Positions 52,360 through 64,000 of a DNA stretch of 64,000 bases are shown here, in pieces (position 1 is the stretch's first letter; the number at the start of each line of letters is the position of its first letter). The translations under genes were made by a program, and so were the position numbers. A model generated the notes under the pieces. The model made no database searches, had not been told where the DNA came from, and saw nothing but the letters and a program-made list of their open reading frames with translations. Where the stretch lies: NCBI GenBank assembly GCA_958450325.1, contig OY288259.1:55640987-55704986 (forward strand). Direction: 5' to 3'. The DNA comes from Agrostemma githago (lineage: Eukaryota; Streptophyta; Magnoliopsida; Caryophyllales; Caryophyllaceae).

Positions 52360-55124
52360 TGTAACAACCCATATTTTCTTAACTCGAGTGGTGTCCAAAA
52401 TAAGGTAGCGGAAGCTATAATACATAAACATAAATTCTCTTATTACATTTATTCCTAATACTTAAAAAGGTAACTATTATATCCGTCTTCGATTATCTCC
52501 AACTTTGTCCGCCCGAGGTGTGGTCAGTCTCCGAGAAATCTGACGATTTAAATATTTTGAAAAATATCAAAGAAAACAAATCGTCAGGTGGGTAGATTAT
52601 AAGTAATGAATAACAAGCAATAAATAATACTGACGCGTAACCATAAAATAACAACATCTAACATTCACCGTGTCTTAAAAGTTTAAAACAAAAATATTTT
52701 ATGGCCGTACTGTTTTAGAAGGTTTTATCACGATATACCAGCCAATTATTGTACGCGTTCCAAATAGGTTCTTATTTGATACTCGTACGATAAAATATAC
52801 CGCCAATCACACCGATACCAGGGGGCTTACATTATTACCCCTGTTTACGTGGTGACATAAACACGTTTAAAACAAAATTCGTCCTCTCATCTCCAGGGTC
52901 GAATGCCGGTACGTGGGGTTGTTACCCGCACCACGGACTACTCACCACCCGGCTGGTTATCCCCGCAGCCACGCTCCAATCGTCGACTCACGGAAACCCG
53001 GGTGCGATCCACCTAACACGTACGGGACTGATCAGGTCCCCACCTAAAGTATGGCCACACTCCCGCCTACTCTCGAGTCAATGTCAGTACAGCCAAAGAC
53101 CCTTCGTACGCTACGGACGGTTTTATACGGTTAAGCTAAACACTATTCTTCCATGCTATTTCGTACACAATAGAAATAACATGCTTTCCCGCTCAATGAG
53201 ATTTCAAATAAAGTCCTAAAAATGCCCAATAAAAGATAAAATTATTTTTAATATTATTTTTAAAACGTTAGGTTTTATCTATCCCAATTTCTGTGTAAAC
53301 GAATTTCATTCTTGGAAATGGTTATATCCGTAAGCACATAACACGTATTTAACTATTGGTCCGCTTAATGGGGTGTCCCTATTTGTAAGCCGGGATTTGG
53401 CTAACGAACTTGGCCTAATATGTCAAATGATTAATATGATCATTTTACGGAGTTTGGCCAAGTTTAATCGATTTAACTAAGGGACGTTTTTCATTCCCCT
53501 GAGTAGTTTAATCGATGTAGATTGTTTTAGGTGAATTCTGATTAAAAATATCGATTTGAAATAATTTTAAGAAAAGTTATTTTAAAAGGTCTCTGATTAC
53601 GTATATAACGTAAACGAATGCTTTTTGATTTGAAATTTTTGTTTAAAAAGTTTTGTCTATTTAAATATTTGATTTTAAAAAGATTGTTTGTGGATTTAAG
53701 TCCATGTTGGAACGTTTTGACAAAGTCCAAAAAGTCTGACGTATATCGGTTTATGCTGGCTAAAAACCCAATTTCGTTTTATAAGAAATTTTCTTTTGAA
53801 AGCGTCCAAGTATACCGAAAAGTTTGTTTAAATATATATTTTTAGGAAAATGTCGAGGTTTATTTAGGCGAATTTTAGTGATATCGTGAGTCAGGCCTAA
53901 ACGCCTGCCAAGGTCTTAGAAATCTAACCTATTCGTAAGAATAACTACGTCTTTTTATATTACATATTTTGGGGTATCGTTTGGTCAAGTCTCGCCCTAA
54001 TCTATTAAATTACATCGTTTTTCGAAGTCTTTAAATAAAACAATAACACAATAAAAATAAAAATACAAATACAAATTTACAACATTATTTTAAGGATAAC
54101 AATTAAAGAAATCATTTAGCACGTAATTGGTCCACGAAATTATTTCGGAAAAGTCCCTATGCCGTATTTTATATTATCATATCTAAAGCGATTATTTTTC
54201 TTCTTAACTATACGATTACTCTAAAGTTTTATTAGAACTCTAAAATTTTATGAGACCCTAAATTTTATTATTATCTCCATTTCAACTCAAACTGTCACTT
54301 TAACTAATTAATTTTCCTTTTCATTATTTATGAGTTTAGACCAAAGTTTTATTTATACTATAAGTTATTATACTAATATTTTCCATAATTTAGTAGTAGT
54401 CTTACATGCAACCCATTTTTAACACAAAACTATAACTAAAATTAACATGCAAACAATCATATGAAAAATTCATTTTGTAAAAATGAATTTTTCATCATTT
54501 AATATAATTTACCCACCCTCGGTTCGATTTTTGGTCTAAAAAAAACGAGGTAGGCAACTATGCTTCTTCGATCTCGGTTGCAACGTCTTCTTCGGCCTCC
54601 TCTGCTTCTTCTTCTTCTTTTTCGCCACCAAAACCCATAGAATAAATTAATTAATTAATCCCACCAAAATCTCAGAAATTTATAAAAAATAAAATAAAAT
54701 GAAAATAAAATTAAGGAATTTATAAGTGAACATACTAGATCTATCGTTTTTAAAGACATGCAATGTCAAAACTTCAAATTTTAAAAATAAGATAGTAACT
54801 ATATAACTCAAATGTATTAGATCTGTAGTTTTTAAACACATGCAAGACTAAAAATGGTTAAATTTTCAAAAGTTTTAAAATAAACTGAAAAATAAAATAA
54901 AGAATGATGGTTTAAAAGTTTTAAAAGAAACATGCAAGACTTTAATTAATTATATAAATTTTGGGTTTTGTTATTATCATTACATATAAGAATGTTATTA
55001 ATATTATATATGAGGAATTGGAAGAAATATACCTTTTCTGGAATAAAAATCTTGGTTAACTTAGGAAATATGCTTGCCTTATTTCTTCATTTTGATAAAC
55101 CTCATTACTTTATCTGATTTGGTT

Positions 55125-55195
<71 letters not shown>

Positions 55196-55671
55196 GTGTA
55201 TGTTTATAGTAGTTAGAAGTGAAAAAGTAATGGGTTATTGACTTATTGTGGTGGAGTAAAAAGTGATTTAATGGAATGAAATTAGTAAGGAGGGAGGAAG
55301 GAGGAGAATGGTGAGTAAATGAATTAGGAAGGAGGGAGGAAGGTGAGTTGTGATGAGAGAGGGAGAAAGTGACGTGAAAGGTGAGAAAAAGAGGAGAGAG
55401 GGAGAGAAAAAGGTAGGTAGATTTAATTACAACAGTTTGGGACTCGTAATTGAGTCTGTTTCGAAATTAAATTGGTCTTTGTTTCCGTTTGTTTTAAAAC
55501 ACGACATTATTTGAAACAATTCAAAATAGTTTATTGGCGTAGTAATTAAATGTCTTAATTAATTAATTTTTTTTTTTACCTATAATAGTTAAATCAAATT
55601 ACGAGTTTTATTATACACATATCCTAGCATATCATGTATTATTACGTCTAGGAAATTTACGGGGTGTTACA
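52360..55671 (-). repeat. 5' LTR of the Tekay element
   Basis: Complete 3312-bp LTR, TGTAACAACCCAT to GGGGTGTTACA on the plus strand, followed by the TTGCC duplication. Differences from the 3' LTR are about ten substitutions or single-base indels plus the TTA length. Confidence 0.94.
55126..55195. repeat. (TTA)n microsatellite, about 23 units
   Basis: Same LTR position as the 161-unit array at 44956-45439. Confidence 0.97.
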
Positions 55672-58024
55672 TTGCCAGGGAAGGGAGCCTCTTTAAATGT
55701 TCCTTCAACTGCTCGAAGGCTTCCTTTTGCTCGTCCTCCCACTTGAATTGCTTGTTGCCCTTCAGTATTTTGAAGAATGGGGTTGACTTGTCTGCTGACC
55801 TGGCAATGAAGCGTGCCAGGGCAGCCATGCGGCCTGTCAGACGTTGAATGTCCCTGATGGTCCTGGGTTCAGGAAGGTCCAGAACAGCCTGAACCTTCTC
55901 GGGGTTAGCGTCTATCCCTCGAGAGCTGACCAGAAAACCCAAGAATTTTCCAGAACGAACCCCAAATGTACACTTCTTTGGATTGAGTTTCATTTTGTAG
56001 GCGCGCAGGGAGGAGAAGGTCTCCCGCAGATCTGCCAGTTGCTCATTGTCTCCTTTGCTCTTTACAATGACGTCATCGACATAGGCTTCTATGTTTCTGC
56101 CTTTTTGACCTTCGAACACCTTGTCGACCAGGCGTTGGTATGTGGCCCCTGCGTTTTTAAGCCCGAATGGCATCATTTTGTACATGTAGGTGCCTGAACT
56201 GGTGATGAAGGCGCATTTCTCCCTGTCCGGCTGCCATAAGTACACTTGATGATACCCTGAGAAGGCATCCAGGAAGCTCAGCATAGTATATCCACTGGTA
56301 GCGTCTACCAGTTGGTCAATCCTGGGGAGTGGGTAGCAGTCTTTCGGGGAGGCCTTGTTGAGATTTGTAAAGTCCACGCACATTCTCCATGCGTCTGATG
56401 ATTTCTTAACCATGACTACATTCGCTAGCCACTCTGGGTAGTCACAAACCTCAATAAAATCTGCCTTCAGAAGTTTTTCAATTTCCTCTTTAATTGCCAC
56501 GTCCTTCTCTGCGGACATATTTCGCTTTTTCTGGTTCACAGGGCGGGCGTCCGCGTTTACGTTCAGCCTGTGAACGATACACGTTGGATCGACCCCTGAC
56601 ATTTTGTCCGCCGAGTATGCGAATACATCCTTGTTATCTTTTAACAACTTGACCAGTTCAACCTGGTAGGACTCTTCCAGGTCAGCCCCTATAAGGACCT
56701 GTCTCCCTGGCTCCAGGTCCACCAGCATGCTCTCTCCCCCAGGTTCCAGGTGGTCTGATGCCTGATTACCGGCTGGAATCTTGCCCTCCCTGCTGGGGGA
56801 ACTGTCAGCTTTTCTCTTTCCTTTTCTTTCATTCTCATGGGTTTGTAGGGCCACTGAGTAGCACTGCCTGGCTGACTCCTGGTCCCCATGCACTTTACCT
56901 TCAAGGCCAAAATCCGTAACATAGGCTATAGTGAGAGCCCTAATTGATATGGCCGCCTCAATCTCGTCCAGGGTGGCCCTGCCGATTAGGGCGTTGTAAG
57001 CAGACCTTGCATCCACTACAATGAACGATGCCCTGACATTTCTGGCAGTAGCCTCCTCCCCAAATGTTACAGGTAGGTCTATGATTCCCATGGGCAGTAT
57101 GCCTGCTCCGCTGAACCCGTACAATGATCCAGGGGCAGGTCGTAGGTGCCTTTTCTCCAGGCCCATTTTGTCGAAGGCGTCTTTGTATAGAAGGTTCGTG
57201 TATGCACCAGTATCCACCATGCATCTCCGCACAATGTGGTTGCTGATTTCCAAGGATAGCACCAAGGGATCGCTGTGGGGATACACCACCCGCCCTGCAT
57301 CCTCAGGGGTGATGCTCAGCGTCATTCCCTTCGGGCTTCCTGCTCTTTCAGCATAGCAGATTTGGTTCCTTAGTTCACGAATTTGCCTCTTCAGACCTCT
57401 TCGGCTGATCTGGCCCTCTGCATCCCCTGATATCACATGGATTATCAGGCGGTTCTGTACTGAGCCTTCAGGCTTTTCAGGCGCTTCTTTTTTAGATTTA
57501 TTCCTTGCTGCGTAGTTGGCCAACCAGCCATTCCTGATCAGCTTCTCAATTTCGTCCTTCAGGTGGCGACATTCTTCGGTGGTGTGGCCTACGCAATCGT
57601 GGAAGGCGTAGAATTTCTTGGGGTCCCCCTTTGGGCTGCGCGGTTTGCTCAGGCGATTCCACTTAGCAGTCTCCTTTTCCAGTTCGAAGATCTCTGCCCT
57701 TGATTTGTTGAGGGCTGTGTAGCTGTCGAACCTGGGCTGGTAGACCGTGTGCTCTTTCTTGGGGGTATCCCCTTCCTTGGTTCTCTGTCTTCCAGGTTCA
57801 TTTCTGCCACGTCCACCCTGCGGTCCCCCCTGCTGCCTGGTGGGGCCTGCGGGGGTATCCGGCAGGCTATGGAACTCCTCCTGTAGCATAAACCCTTCAG
57901 CGATTTTTCTGGCTTTGGCCAGAGTTTTCGGCTGAGCCCTGATCAGTTGGTTCTTCATTTCTCCGGGAAGCAGTGAGTTAGTCAGTGCGTATGTCCCTGT
58001 CGCATCGTCTATCTCTTTGACCTG
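55672..58024 (-). pseudogene. Tat element gag C-terminus, protease and RT, cut by the Tekay insertion
   Basis: Follows the gag part in the same frame after a TAG. It contains the end of gag with a knuckle-like FHDCVGHTTEECRHLKDEIE. The protease site is MVDTGAYTNLL. RT motifs are MVKKSSDAWRMCVDFTNLNK and the catalytic AYVDDVIVKS. It ends at 55672, where the nested element begins, in the connection region before RNase H. In the Tat lineage these domains form one polyprotein with the part at 40049-42188. Confidence 0.9.
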
Positions 58025-59137
58025 CTAGAAGGACAGGTCAAACCTCTTCAGGTATTCTCTGACAGACTCACCCTTCTTCTGCCTGAGAGTCATTAGGTCG
58101 AAACGAGTAAGACGGCGCCTATTGTTTCCCGCATACTGGTCAAGGAAAGCTTCGGCCAGCTCGATGAAGAAACATATTGACTCCTGCGGCAAATCCCTGA
58201 ACCAACCTTGGGCCAGGCCCACCAAGGTGGTTGGAAAAATTTTGCACCAAACCGCGTCATCGGCGTCGTACATGCCCATATGGCTCTCGTATGCCGCCAA
58301 ATGATCCTCTGGGTCAGACGTACCATCAAACTTGACATAAAGCATTTTAATCTTTGGGATAGGGTACGCCTGTACCTCAGGGTGAAGCGGGGTCTTGGTT
58401 GGCCTGCCCACCATTCTCGACCTGCTCGTACCCGAGTAGTGACCGTGGTCATCCTTTCTGTCAGGGGTCGGTCTCCTACTTTCAGGGGAGCGGTACCTTG
58501 ATGGGCGCCTGCTTATCGCCTCGTCGTCCCTGGGGGGGGAGCGATACCGTGAGCGCTTTTTCTGAGCAGGCTCGAGGTTATCACCCTGACGGTGTCTGGG
58601 CCTCATAGGCTGACCATTGTTTAGCCTGGACTGCAGGCTCTGAGACAGTTCTGGAGCAGGCTGTAATTTCTCAACCGGTGTCAGCCTGGAGAATACATCT
58701 CCCTGTTTCTCCCCCAGGCGCTTGGACACTGGTTCTTTGTGCCTCATGCGATTTCTCAGGTCTTGGGATAAACCCCTTCTTTCGCGAGCGGCAGTAGATT
58801 TTGTAGTGTGAATAGAGAATGCTTCTTCAGGACCAACGACCTCTTGTTGTGCAGGCGGTTCCTGACGGGCTTCTGTGATCCGCCTCTGCACTTGCGCATA
58901 CGCCTGAGCTGTCTTCCTGGCCTTTCTCTGAACGTTTCTGACGGCGGTCCGCTTTGTGCCCCCGGTTCCTTCTCTACTTTCAAAGTGGAGTAACCTGGGG
59001 GTCGTGGCGACTCTGCCTACCAGATCGTCCGGAGTGAATTCCTGGTTCAACATTGCTGAGAAGAACGTCGCGGTCTGCGCCATCTGGGCAGGGGTGAGGT
59101 TTAGAGTTTGCCCCGCATGTGCCCCCTGCCCTGCCAT
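58025..59137 (-). pseudogene. Tat element gag, N-terminal part
   Basis: 370 codons from ATG 59137 to a TAG at 58025-58027. The frame stays open beyond the stop, so this is a single nonsense change. The N-terminal half is Gln/Arg-rich and charged. The gag domain is at about 268-366 (FDGTSDPEDHLAAYESHMGM, GLAQGWFRDLP, EYLKRFDLSF). There are 252 bp between the 5' LTR and this start. Confidence 0.9.
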
Positions 59138-59370
59138 GGCGACTACTCCCTGACCCGGTGCCTCCTAGAGACTGGCTCGCCCACGCCTGGAATCGTGGCG
59201 GCGGGGGTTACCTCCGGCGGCATGCCATAACGGGGAGCATTGGGTGGATTTGCCACAGAGCTGGTGTCGAAAATTTCAGGCATGTTTGATTGTAATGGGT
59301 TAGTTTGTTAATTTCGCGTTTGAGAATGGTTGATTTTGTGGGTAATTTCGTGGGTACAACCTACTTCTTC

Positions 59371-59386
59371 CCCACAGACGGCGCCA
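59371..59386 (-). promoter_or_regulatory. Primer binding site of the Tat element
   Basis: On the minus strand TGGCGCCGTCTGTGGG starts three bases after the 5' LTR. TGGCGCCG-type sites are usual in Tat/Athila elements; I do not assign the exact tRNA. Confidence 0.8.
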
Positions 59387-59389
59387 AAT

Positions 59390-60030
59390 TGTTCCGGTCA
59401 CGGAAACAATTAACCCGACTACAAATTCGGGTTTTAGTGTTCGAATATTGCTCGGTCGAGTTCACGATTCTCTCCTTCTCCTTACTCCACAGGTCGGACT
59501 TTTCCCGGCGGATTGAGCCTGCTCCCTGCACAAGTAACGCACAGGGCCTCGGAGGTTATCTGAGGGAACCCTCTCCGATGCCTAAGTCAGTCCGTGAATG
59601 CCTTGATGAACCTAGTTCGTGATGAGCTAGGTGGCGTTTTTTAGAGTAAGAGTCTAGAGAGAGAAAATCCCACCCTCTCTAAGTGGGAAATGAATGGGTA
59701 TTTATACCTTCCCACAAGAGAGAGAGAGGAGGAGAGGGAAAAGAGCGGGAGAATGGGTGGATGGCAAGGTGACACGTGGATCTGTTTCATCCACCCATTC
59801 TCTTTTACCTTAGGCAGAATGACGGAGGGACCCCTGGCGACCCCTGGCCCTGCCTTTCAGGGGGAAGACCCCCCGAAAGCAGACGAGCTGGGGGAGGACG
59901 AAGCTGCTTCTTCGGATTTTTGGGTGATTGTATCCGAGTGACTTTATGACAGACTGCTTTATTCTTTTTTGTCGGGTCGTCTGCGGGCCTGGTTGGCAGG
60001 CGACCCGTTGCAGGTGACCGACCCCCATCA
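59390..60030 (-). repeat. 5' LTR of the Tat-lineage element
   Basis: 641 bp, TGTTCCGGTCACGG to GACCCCCATCA on the plus strand, followed by the GATGT duplication. Confidence 0.93.
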
Positions 60031-60035
60031 GATGT

Positions 60036-60320
60036 AAATAAAAAAAATAAAAAAATAAAATAAGGTAGGTAAAAGTTGAGGTGAGATGAATAAAAAATAA
60101 TATAAAATAAGGTATGTGAGGGGAGAAAGTCTGAGATGAGTCTGTGGATAAAGTATACTTTTGTAGTGAGTCTGAGTCCGAGTCTGAAAAATGAAAAGTG
60201 GAGTGGAAAGTTGAGGTGGGCGAGTCTGAGAAAAAATGATGAGTCTGTAGATAAACATAGTCTAAGTAAGACTCGTGGACAAACAAAAACAAAAACAAAA
60301 ACAAAAATAAAAACAAAAAA
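60036..60320. repeat. Pre-insertion repeat locus: A-rich tandem, GAGTCTGAG words, (AAAAAC)n
   Basis: An A-rich unit ending TAAAATAAGGTAGG...GTTGAGGTGAGATGA occurs right of the insertion and, slightly changed, left of it (34598-34643). So the Tat element landed inside a short tandem repeat. GAGTCTGAG words (60125-60250) and (AAAAAC)n (60284-60320) follow. Confidence 0.7.
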
Positions 60321-60360
60321 CCCAAAGTGTTACAGCGTTACAGGCAGGCTATATGCCACC

Positions 60361-60368
60361 TATAAATA
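60361..60368 (+). promoter_or_regulatory. TATA box of the TBL gene
   Basis: TATAAATA, about 168 bp upstream of the ATG, followed by GAGAGAGA and a GA-rich leader. Confidence 0.6.
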
Positions 60369-60528
60369 TGAGAGAGAGAAGAAAAGAATTAAAAAGAAGG
60401 GCGTCCACATAACATAGTGAGTAGTGACATGCATAGTTGTGTTTCACCATTTCACTCGTCCACTTCCCTCCAAATAACCGAATTTATAACAATTGATTGA
60501 TGAGCATCAAGCAGAGACACACATACAC

Positions 60529-62609
60529 ATGTTTTCAGGTTTCAACTCCTCCATTAAAATCAAAATGACACCATTAACAAACACATCAGCAACCATCTCT
60601 AAAACACTTCAATCCAAGACAACTCTACTAACCTCCATCACCTTCATCATCCTCTTCACTTCCATCTTCTTCCTCAACTTCCCCCTCAAATCCAACCCTT
60701 TTCGTTCATCCACCACTTTCTCTGCGTTGACTTACCACCTTTTCTCCACCCGAAACGCCTCGGCCCATGGGATTCCGTCTCCCATGCAAAACGGGTCGTC
60801 AAGCCTCTTGGATCCACCCATCATTAGCAGTAGTAGGGGTGGTCATCATCACTGTGATGTGTTTGATGGGAGTTGGGTTTATGATGATTCAGAGCCGATT
60901 TATGGACCCGGGTCATGCCCGTTTGTGGGCAACTCCTTTAATTGTCATAGGAGCGGTCGACCCGATTTTGGTTACTTCAAGTATAGGTGGCAACCTTATG
61001 GTTGTGATATTCCAAGGTTTCACCATTAATTTCTCATTTTTATTACTATTCTTTGACGATGATTTATCAATGTGCGTGGTTGAAATGAAATGCTTCAATC
61101 ATTAGTACTCTCCGTCTCCTTCATTTCATTTGTTGTCTTATATGTTCAAATCCTGTTTCCATCATCGACTATATATAATCATGGATCCCATGGTTGGTTG
61201 AAACTTGAAAGAGTTTAGTTTGACCTTTATTCAATGTTGTTGCAATTTTAGTCATGATTTTTATTTGTGGACTAGAAAGTGGAGTATGAATGATGGTGGT
61301 GTTTTAACATTGAATATTGATTGATTGACATATATATATATATATAGGTTTGATGGGAAGAGGATGATGGAAGAGTTGAAAGGGAAGAGGATGGTGTTTG
61401 TCGGTGATTCACTCAACCGCAATATGTGGGATTCTTTGATTTGTTCATTATGGGCCTTTAATATTACCGGTACAAGACTCTTGAAACGTGACACTATGTC
61501 CCTTCTAATTAAGGTCTCTTTTCTTTTTTGGAAAACCTTTGCTGAATTTCACAAATAGACGTATTTTGATTTTTTTTTTGGAAACGTTTATTACGTTAGT
61601 ATAGACTCGTACTCCATAGGAGATTTATTTATTTATTATGTTTGGTGTTTTGGGGCGGGATAGGATTACGATTGCAGCATAACATTGATCACAGCGCCAT
61701 TCTTAGTCCGACAATGGAAGGAAGTCCAGGGATCAACCGACCGAGAAACACCCGTAGAAAAGCTACGCATCGACATGATACACGATGCTATCTCCAACTA
61801 CCATGATGCTGATTATCTCATCTTCAACACTGGACATTGGTGGAATCACAACAAAGTTCAAAATGGGTAATATACATATGCAACTCGATCAAATACTGTC
61901 TGATCGATTTTCAAGCGTTTTACAAATGAGTTCGTTGATCCTGGCTGGCTTAAACAGTAACTATGTAAGTGTATTGCAGGGAGAATTTCTTCCAAGAGGG
62001 TGAGGTACTACACCAAAAAATGGAGGTGGGAGAAGCTTACAAAATAGCCCTCAACACTTGGGCACAATGGGTTGACAATAACGTCAACAGGACTAAATCT
62101 CAAGTCTTCTTTGTGGGCTATACTGCTATGCATTTCAAGTAAGCGGCTAACACCACATATAGTACACATACATACATACATACATACATACATACATAAA
62201 TACAATCCGGCCCTTCCATATATATGAGACCAATCGACTTATTATTATTGCTAAAGTAGTGTTTTCCTGATTGGGATGGAGCAGGGGAGGAGATTGGAAT
62301 ACAGGCGGAAGATGCGACAATGAAACTCAACCAATTGAAGATGGAAAGCTGGTTGAACCATATCCATGGATGATGACTGCTCTTGAAACAGTCATCTCAA
62401 ACATGACTACACCGGTTACTTACCTCAACATCACCAAGTTAACTGATTACAGAAAGGACGGCCACCCCTCCAAATACCGACATCCTGGTTCACAATCTCG
62501 CCCGGGTCTATACCAGGATTGTAGCCATTGGTGTCTTCCTGGGGTACCCGACTCTTGGAATCAACTTCTCTTTGCCTCCTTGTTATTGTCCTCTAATTCA
62601 ACTCATTAA
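60529..62609 (+). CDS. TRICHOME BIREFRINGENCE-LIKE protein (wall polysaccharide O-acetyltransferase family)
   Basis: Five exons (60529-61016, 61348-61513, 61664-61866, 61980-62138, 62285-62609) total 1341 nt, 446 residues. It is a type II Golgi membrane protein with a cytosolic N-terminus and membrane segment at about 31-51. The PMR5N domain has CDVFDGSWVYDDSEP, GSCPF and RWQPYGCDIPRF. The PC-esterase domain has the catalytic GDS (about 182-184) in VFVGDSLNRNMWDSL and the C-terminal DCSHWCLPGVPDSW with Asp-417 and His-420. The family O-acetylates wall polysaccharides. TYLNITKLTDYRKDGHP and GGDWNTGGRCD suggest the TBR/TBL1-5 clade. The segment between SLICSLW and DYDCS is about eight residues shorter than I recall for relatives, though the frame holds. 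Met-13 (60565) is an alternative start. Confidence 0.92.
62165..62200. repeat. (CATA)n microsatellite in TBL intron 4
   Basis: About eight CATA units immediately after the exon 4 donor region. Confidence 0.9.
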
Positions 62610-63021
62610 TTACCTACTTAATTTTATCACCCTCTTCATCATATCTTGCTTCTCAACAAATTTTGCTTGTATACTCCCATTAGTTTGTAGATGATTCTTT
62701 TTTATTTTATTTTTGGGATCCGGCCTCAACATGACCTCTAATACAGTATGTATACGGTATACCTTTATTTATACGAGTATTTTACATGATACGGAGTATT
62801 GCATTTTCTTGTACAATTTGAGAAAAAAAATCGTCTCAGCCTACTAGCCTGATCACGTAACTGACTATGCGACTACAAAAAAGACGTAGGGTCTATGTCT
62901 CAAACTAATTTAGTTTTCCAAAAGTAAAGAAAATAAAAGAAAAGGTCACTTAATGTCCCTTTTGTACAACACTACTATAAGAGAAATTTTGAGTAAAAAA
63001 AAGGAATTCTTTTATTTCTAT
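62610..63021. other. 3' region of the TBL gene, no feature recognised
   Basis: AT-rich non-coding sequence. It contains TACGGAGTA at 62790. Confidence 0.45.
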
Positions 63022-63247
63022 TGAAGATATTAGTTAAAGATATTATTTAGGAATATCTTCTAGTCTTTGTAATCTGCTATATTTTGTAATCTTTGTATTA
63101 TTGTCAAATACGGTAACTTTCCTATTCCTAGGATTCTAGTTAGATACTAGGTTTACTCTTTCCTTAACTGTATTAGGTTTCTAGCTTGTATAAATATTGT
63201 GTTCATGTTAATGAAATTCTCAATTCACTTTCAATAACTTTTCTACA
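63022..63247 (+). repeat. 5' LTR of the Copia element (start approximate)
   Basis: Begins TGAAGATATTAGTTAAAG and ends TTTTCTACA before the primer site. Short Copia LTRs of about 230 bp with this AT-rich start are common in plants. The exact left end needs the 3' LTR, which is not in the window. Confidence 0.65.
63189..63196 (+). promoter_or_regulatory. TATA box in the Copia LTR
   Basis: TATAAATA, with a polyadenylation-like AATGAA about 20 bp further on, the usual order in Copia LTRs. Confidence 0.6.
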
Positions 63248-63259
63248 TGGTATCAGAGC
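63248..63259 (+). promoter_or_regulatory. Primer binding site of the Copia element, tRNA-iMet type
   Basis: TGGTATCAGAGC directly after the LTR end. Confidence 0.9.
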
Positions 63260-63349
63260 AAAACGATTCCATCTAGAAAATCGCTTCCTTTCTCCCTTCT
63301 TCACGTCGACCCACATCAAAAAAAAAAAAAAAAAAAAAAAAATTGCGAG

Positions 63350-63838
63350 ATGGCCGGTTCCGCATCAATTCTCGCCAATCCTCACGAACCCAATGTCCCT
63401 CTTATCGCGGTGAATCTAGCCAACGTTACGGCACTCACCCCGGCAACTTATCGGAATTGGGCACGTCAAATTGAAGACCTACTTTTTGGCTTTGATTTGT
63501 TCAAATATCTTGATGGAACTCATCCATGTCCCGAAGCTACAATCACGGATGCTGTCACTAAAGCCACATCCACAAATCCGGCTCACCTAACATGGAACCG
63601 TCAAGACCGTCTTCTCAGTGCTGCCCTTCGTGGAACTGTATCTGATAGTATCGCTCCGTTCTTGCATAATTCCAAGACCTCTAGCGAAATCTGGACTAAT
63701 CTAAAGTCCACCTATGCCAATCCATCTCGTGGCCACATCCTTCAAATCAAGGATCGTTTCAACTCCATCTCAAAGGGTGGACACTCTGCCACAGAATATA
63801 TGCAGCTGATTCGCTCGTGTGTAGATGAATTAGTGTGA
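63350..63838 (+). pseudogene. Copia gag, N-terminal fragment
   Basis: 162 codons from ATG 63350 with the Copia gag layout: an N-terminal VNLANVTALTPATYRNWARQ segment, YLDGTHPCP, then LRGTVSDSIAPF and EIWTNLKSTYANPSRGHILQ. It stops shortly after STEYMQLI-like residues (ATEYMQLIRSCVDELV), where the gag domain normally continues. The following bases have another composition, so the truncation comes from a junction rather than a point mutation. Confidence 0.85.
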
Positions 63839-64000
63839 ACATGACATAGGTCCACCCCGACGCGGCCACGCGCGGGTTTGGGGAGGCGAATGAATCTCCA
63901 TATGAGATGATCAAATTGAAATTTAAATCGAAGTAGGAGTCGCCACCGAATTTTGTGGTTATTCGGAACCGTTCGAGCCCACTCTATGTCGTAGTGGGCT
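63839..64000. other. Unrelated sequence abutting the truncated Copia gag
   Basis: GC-rich start (CACCCCGACGCGGCCACG) and the stretch AGGAGTCGCCACCGAATTT, which I associate with other plant retroelements. It runs off the window, so its nature is open. Confidence 0.4.

Larger units (their letters stand above)
63022..63838 (+). mobile_element. Ty1/Copia retrotransposon, 5' end only
   Basis: An LTR-like segment, a tRNA-iMet primer site, an A-rich leader and a gag start follow each other in the normal order. The sequence changes abruptly after 63838 in mid-gag, so the rest is deleted or displaced. Confidence 0.82.

Overview
This window is plant nuclear DNA: eukaryotic genes split by GT-AG introns, AT-rich intergenic sequence, many Stowaway/hAT-type MITEs, a tRNA-derived SINE, and several LTR retrotransposons including nested copies. 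The gene content fits a eudicot. The repeat style (Stowaway ends CTCCCTCCGT, very long Tekay-type LTRs, the recurring word TACTCCGTA) reminds me of Caryophyllales/Amaranthaceae, but that is an impression, not a test. All coordinates and splice sites were read by eye; coding lengths were checked by codon counting across exons.

Layout. 1-9911: a plus-strand LTR element whose 3.3-kb LTRs flank a 3.5-kb internal region without coding capacity (a LARD-like non-autonomous derivative). 9912-15700: gene-free DNA with a poly(A)-ended retroposon, a SINE with a 14-bp target duplication, a foldback-like element, Stowaway MITEs and a hAT-type MITE. 15827-30000: the main gene cluster. It holds a peroxisomal acyl-activating enzyme like AAE7/ACN1 (+), a small secreted DUF7731-like protein probably carrying a GPI anchor (+), a proteasome assembly chaperone 3 homologue (-), and a WD40 protein like DSE1/TANMEI (-). 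All four have complete exon sets that sum to an intact frame. 30000-34648: MITEs and low-complexity repeats. 34649-60030: an old Ty3/Gypsy Tat-lineage element (-) with TSD GATGT. A younger Ty3/Gypsy Tekay-type chromovirus (42189-55671, -) with TSD TTGCC is inserted in its pol gene. 60361-62609: a TRICHOME BIREFRINGENCE-LIKE gene (+). 63022-64000: the 5' end of a Ty1/Copia element, itself cut by unrelated sequence.

How parts relate. The four central genes serve unrelated housekeeping roles and show no sign of a joint pathway. The retroelements are linked: the Tekay element (with one frameshift) and the left LARD share about the same LTR family, tRNA-iMet primer site and 3' junction motif, so the LARD was probably mobilised by Tekay proteins. 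LTR divergence agrees with nesting order: about 2% for the outer element, about 0.3% for the inner.

The most unusual items are: two extra ORFs between the primer site and gag of the Tekay element, one of them gag-like; an antisense gene block in the Tat element with its own TATA boxes, a probable 86-nt intron and a separate short ORF; a (TTA) array expanded to about 161 units in one LTR against about 23 in its partner; and two hAT-type MITEs made almost entirely of short self-complementary words.
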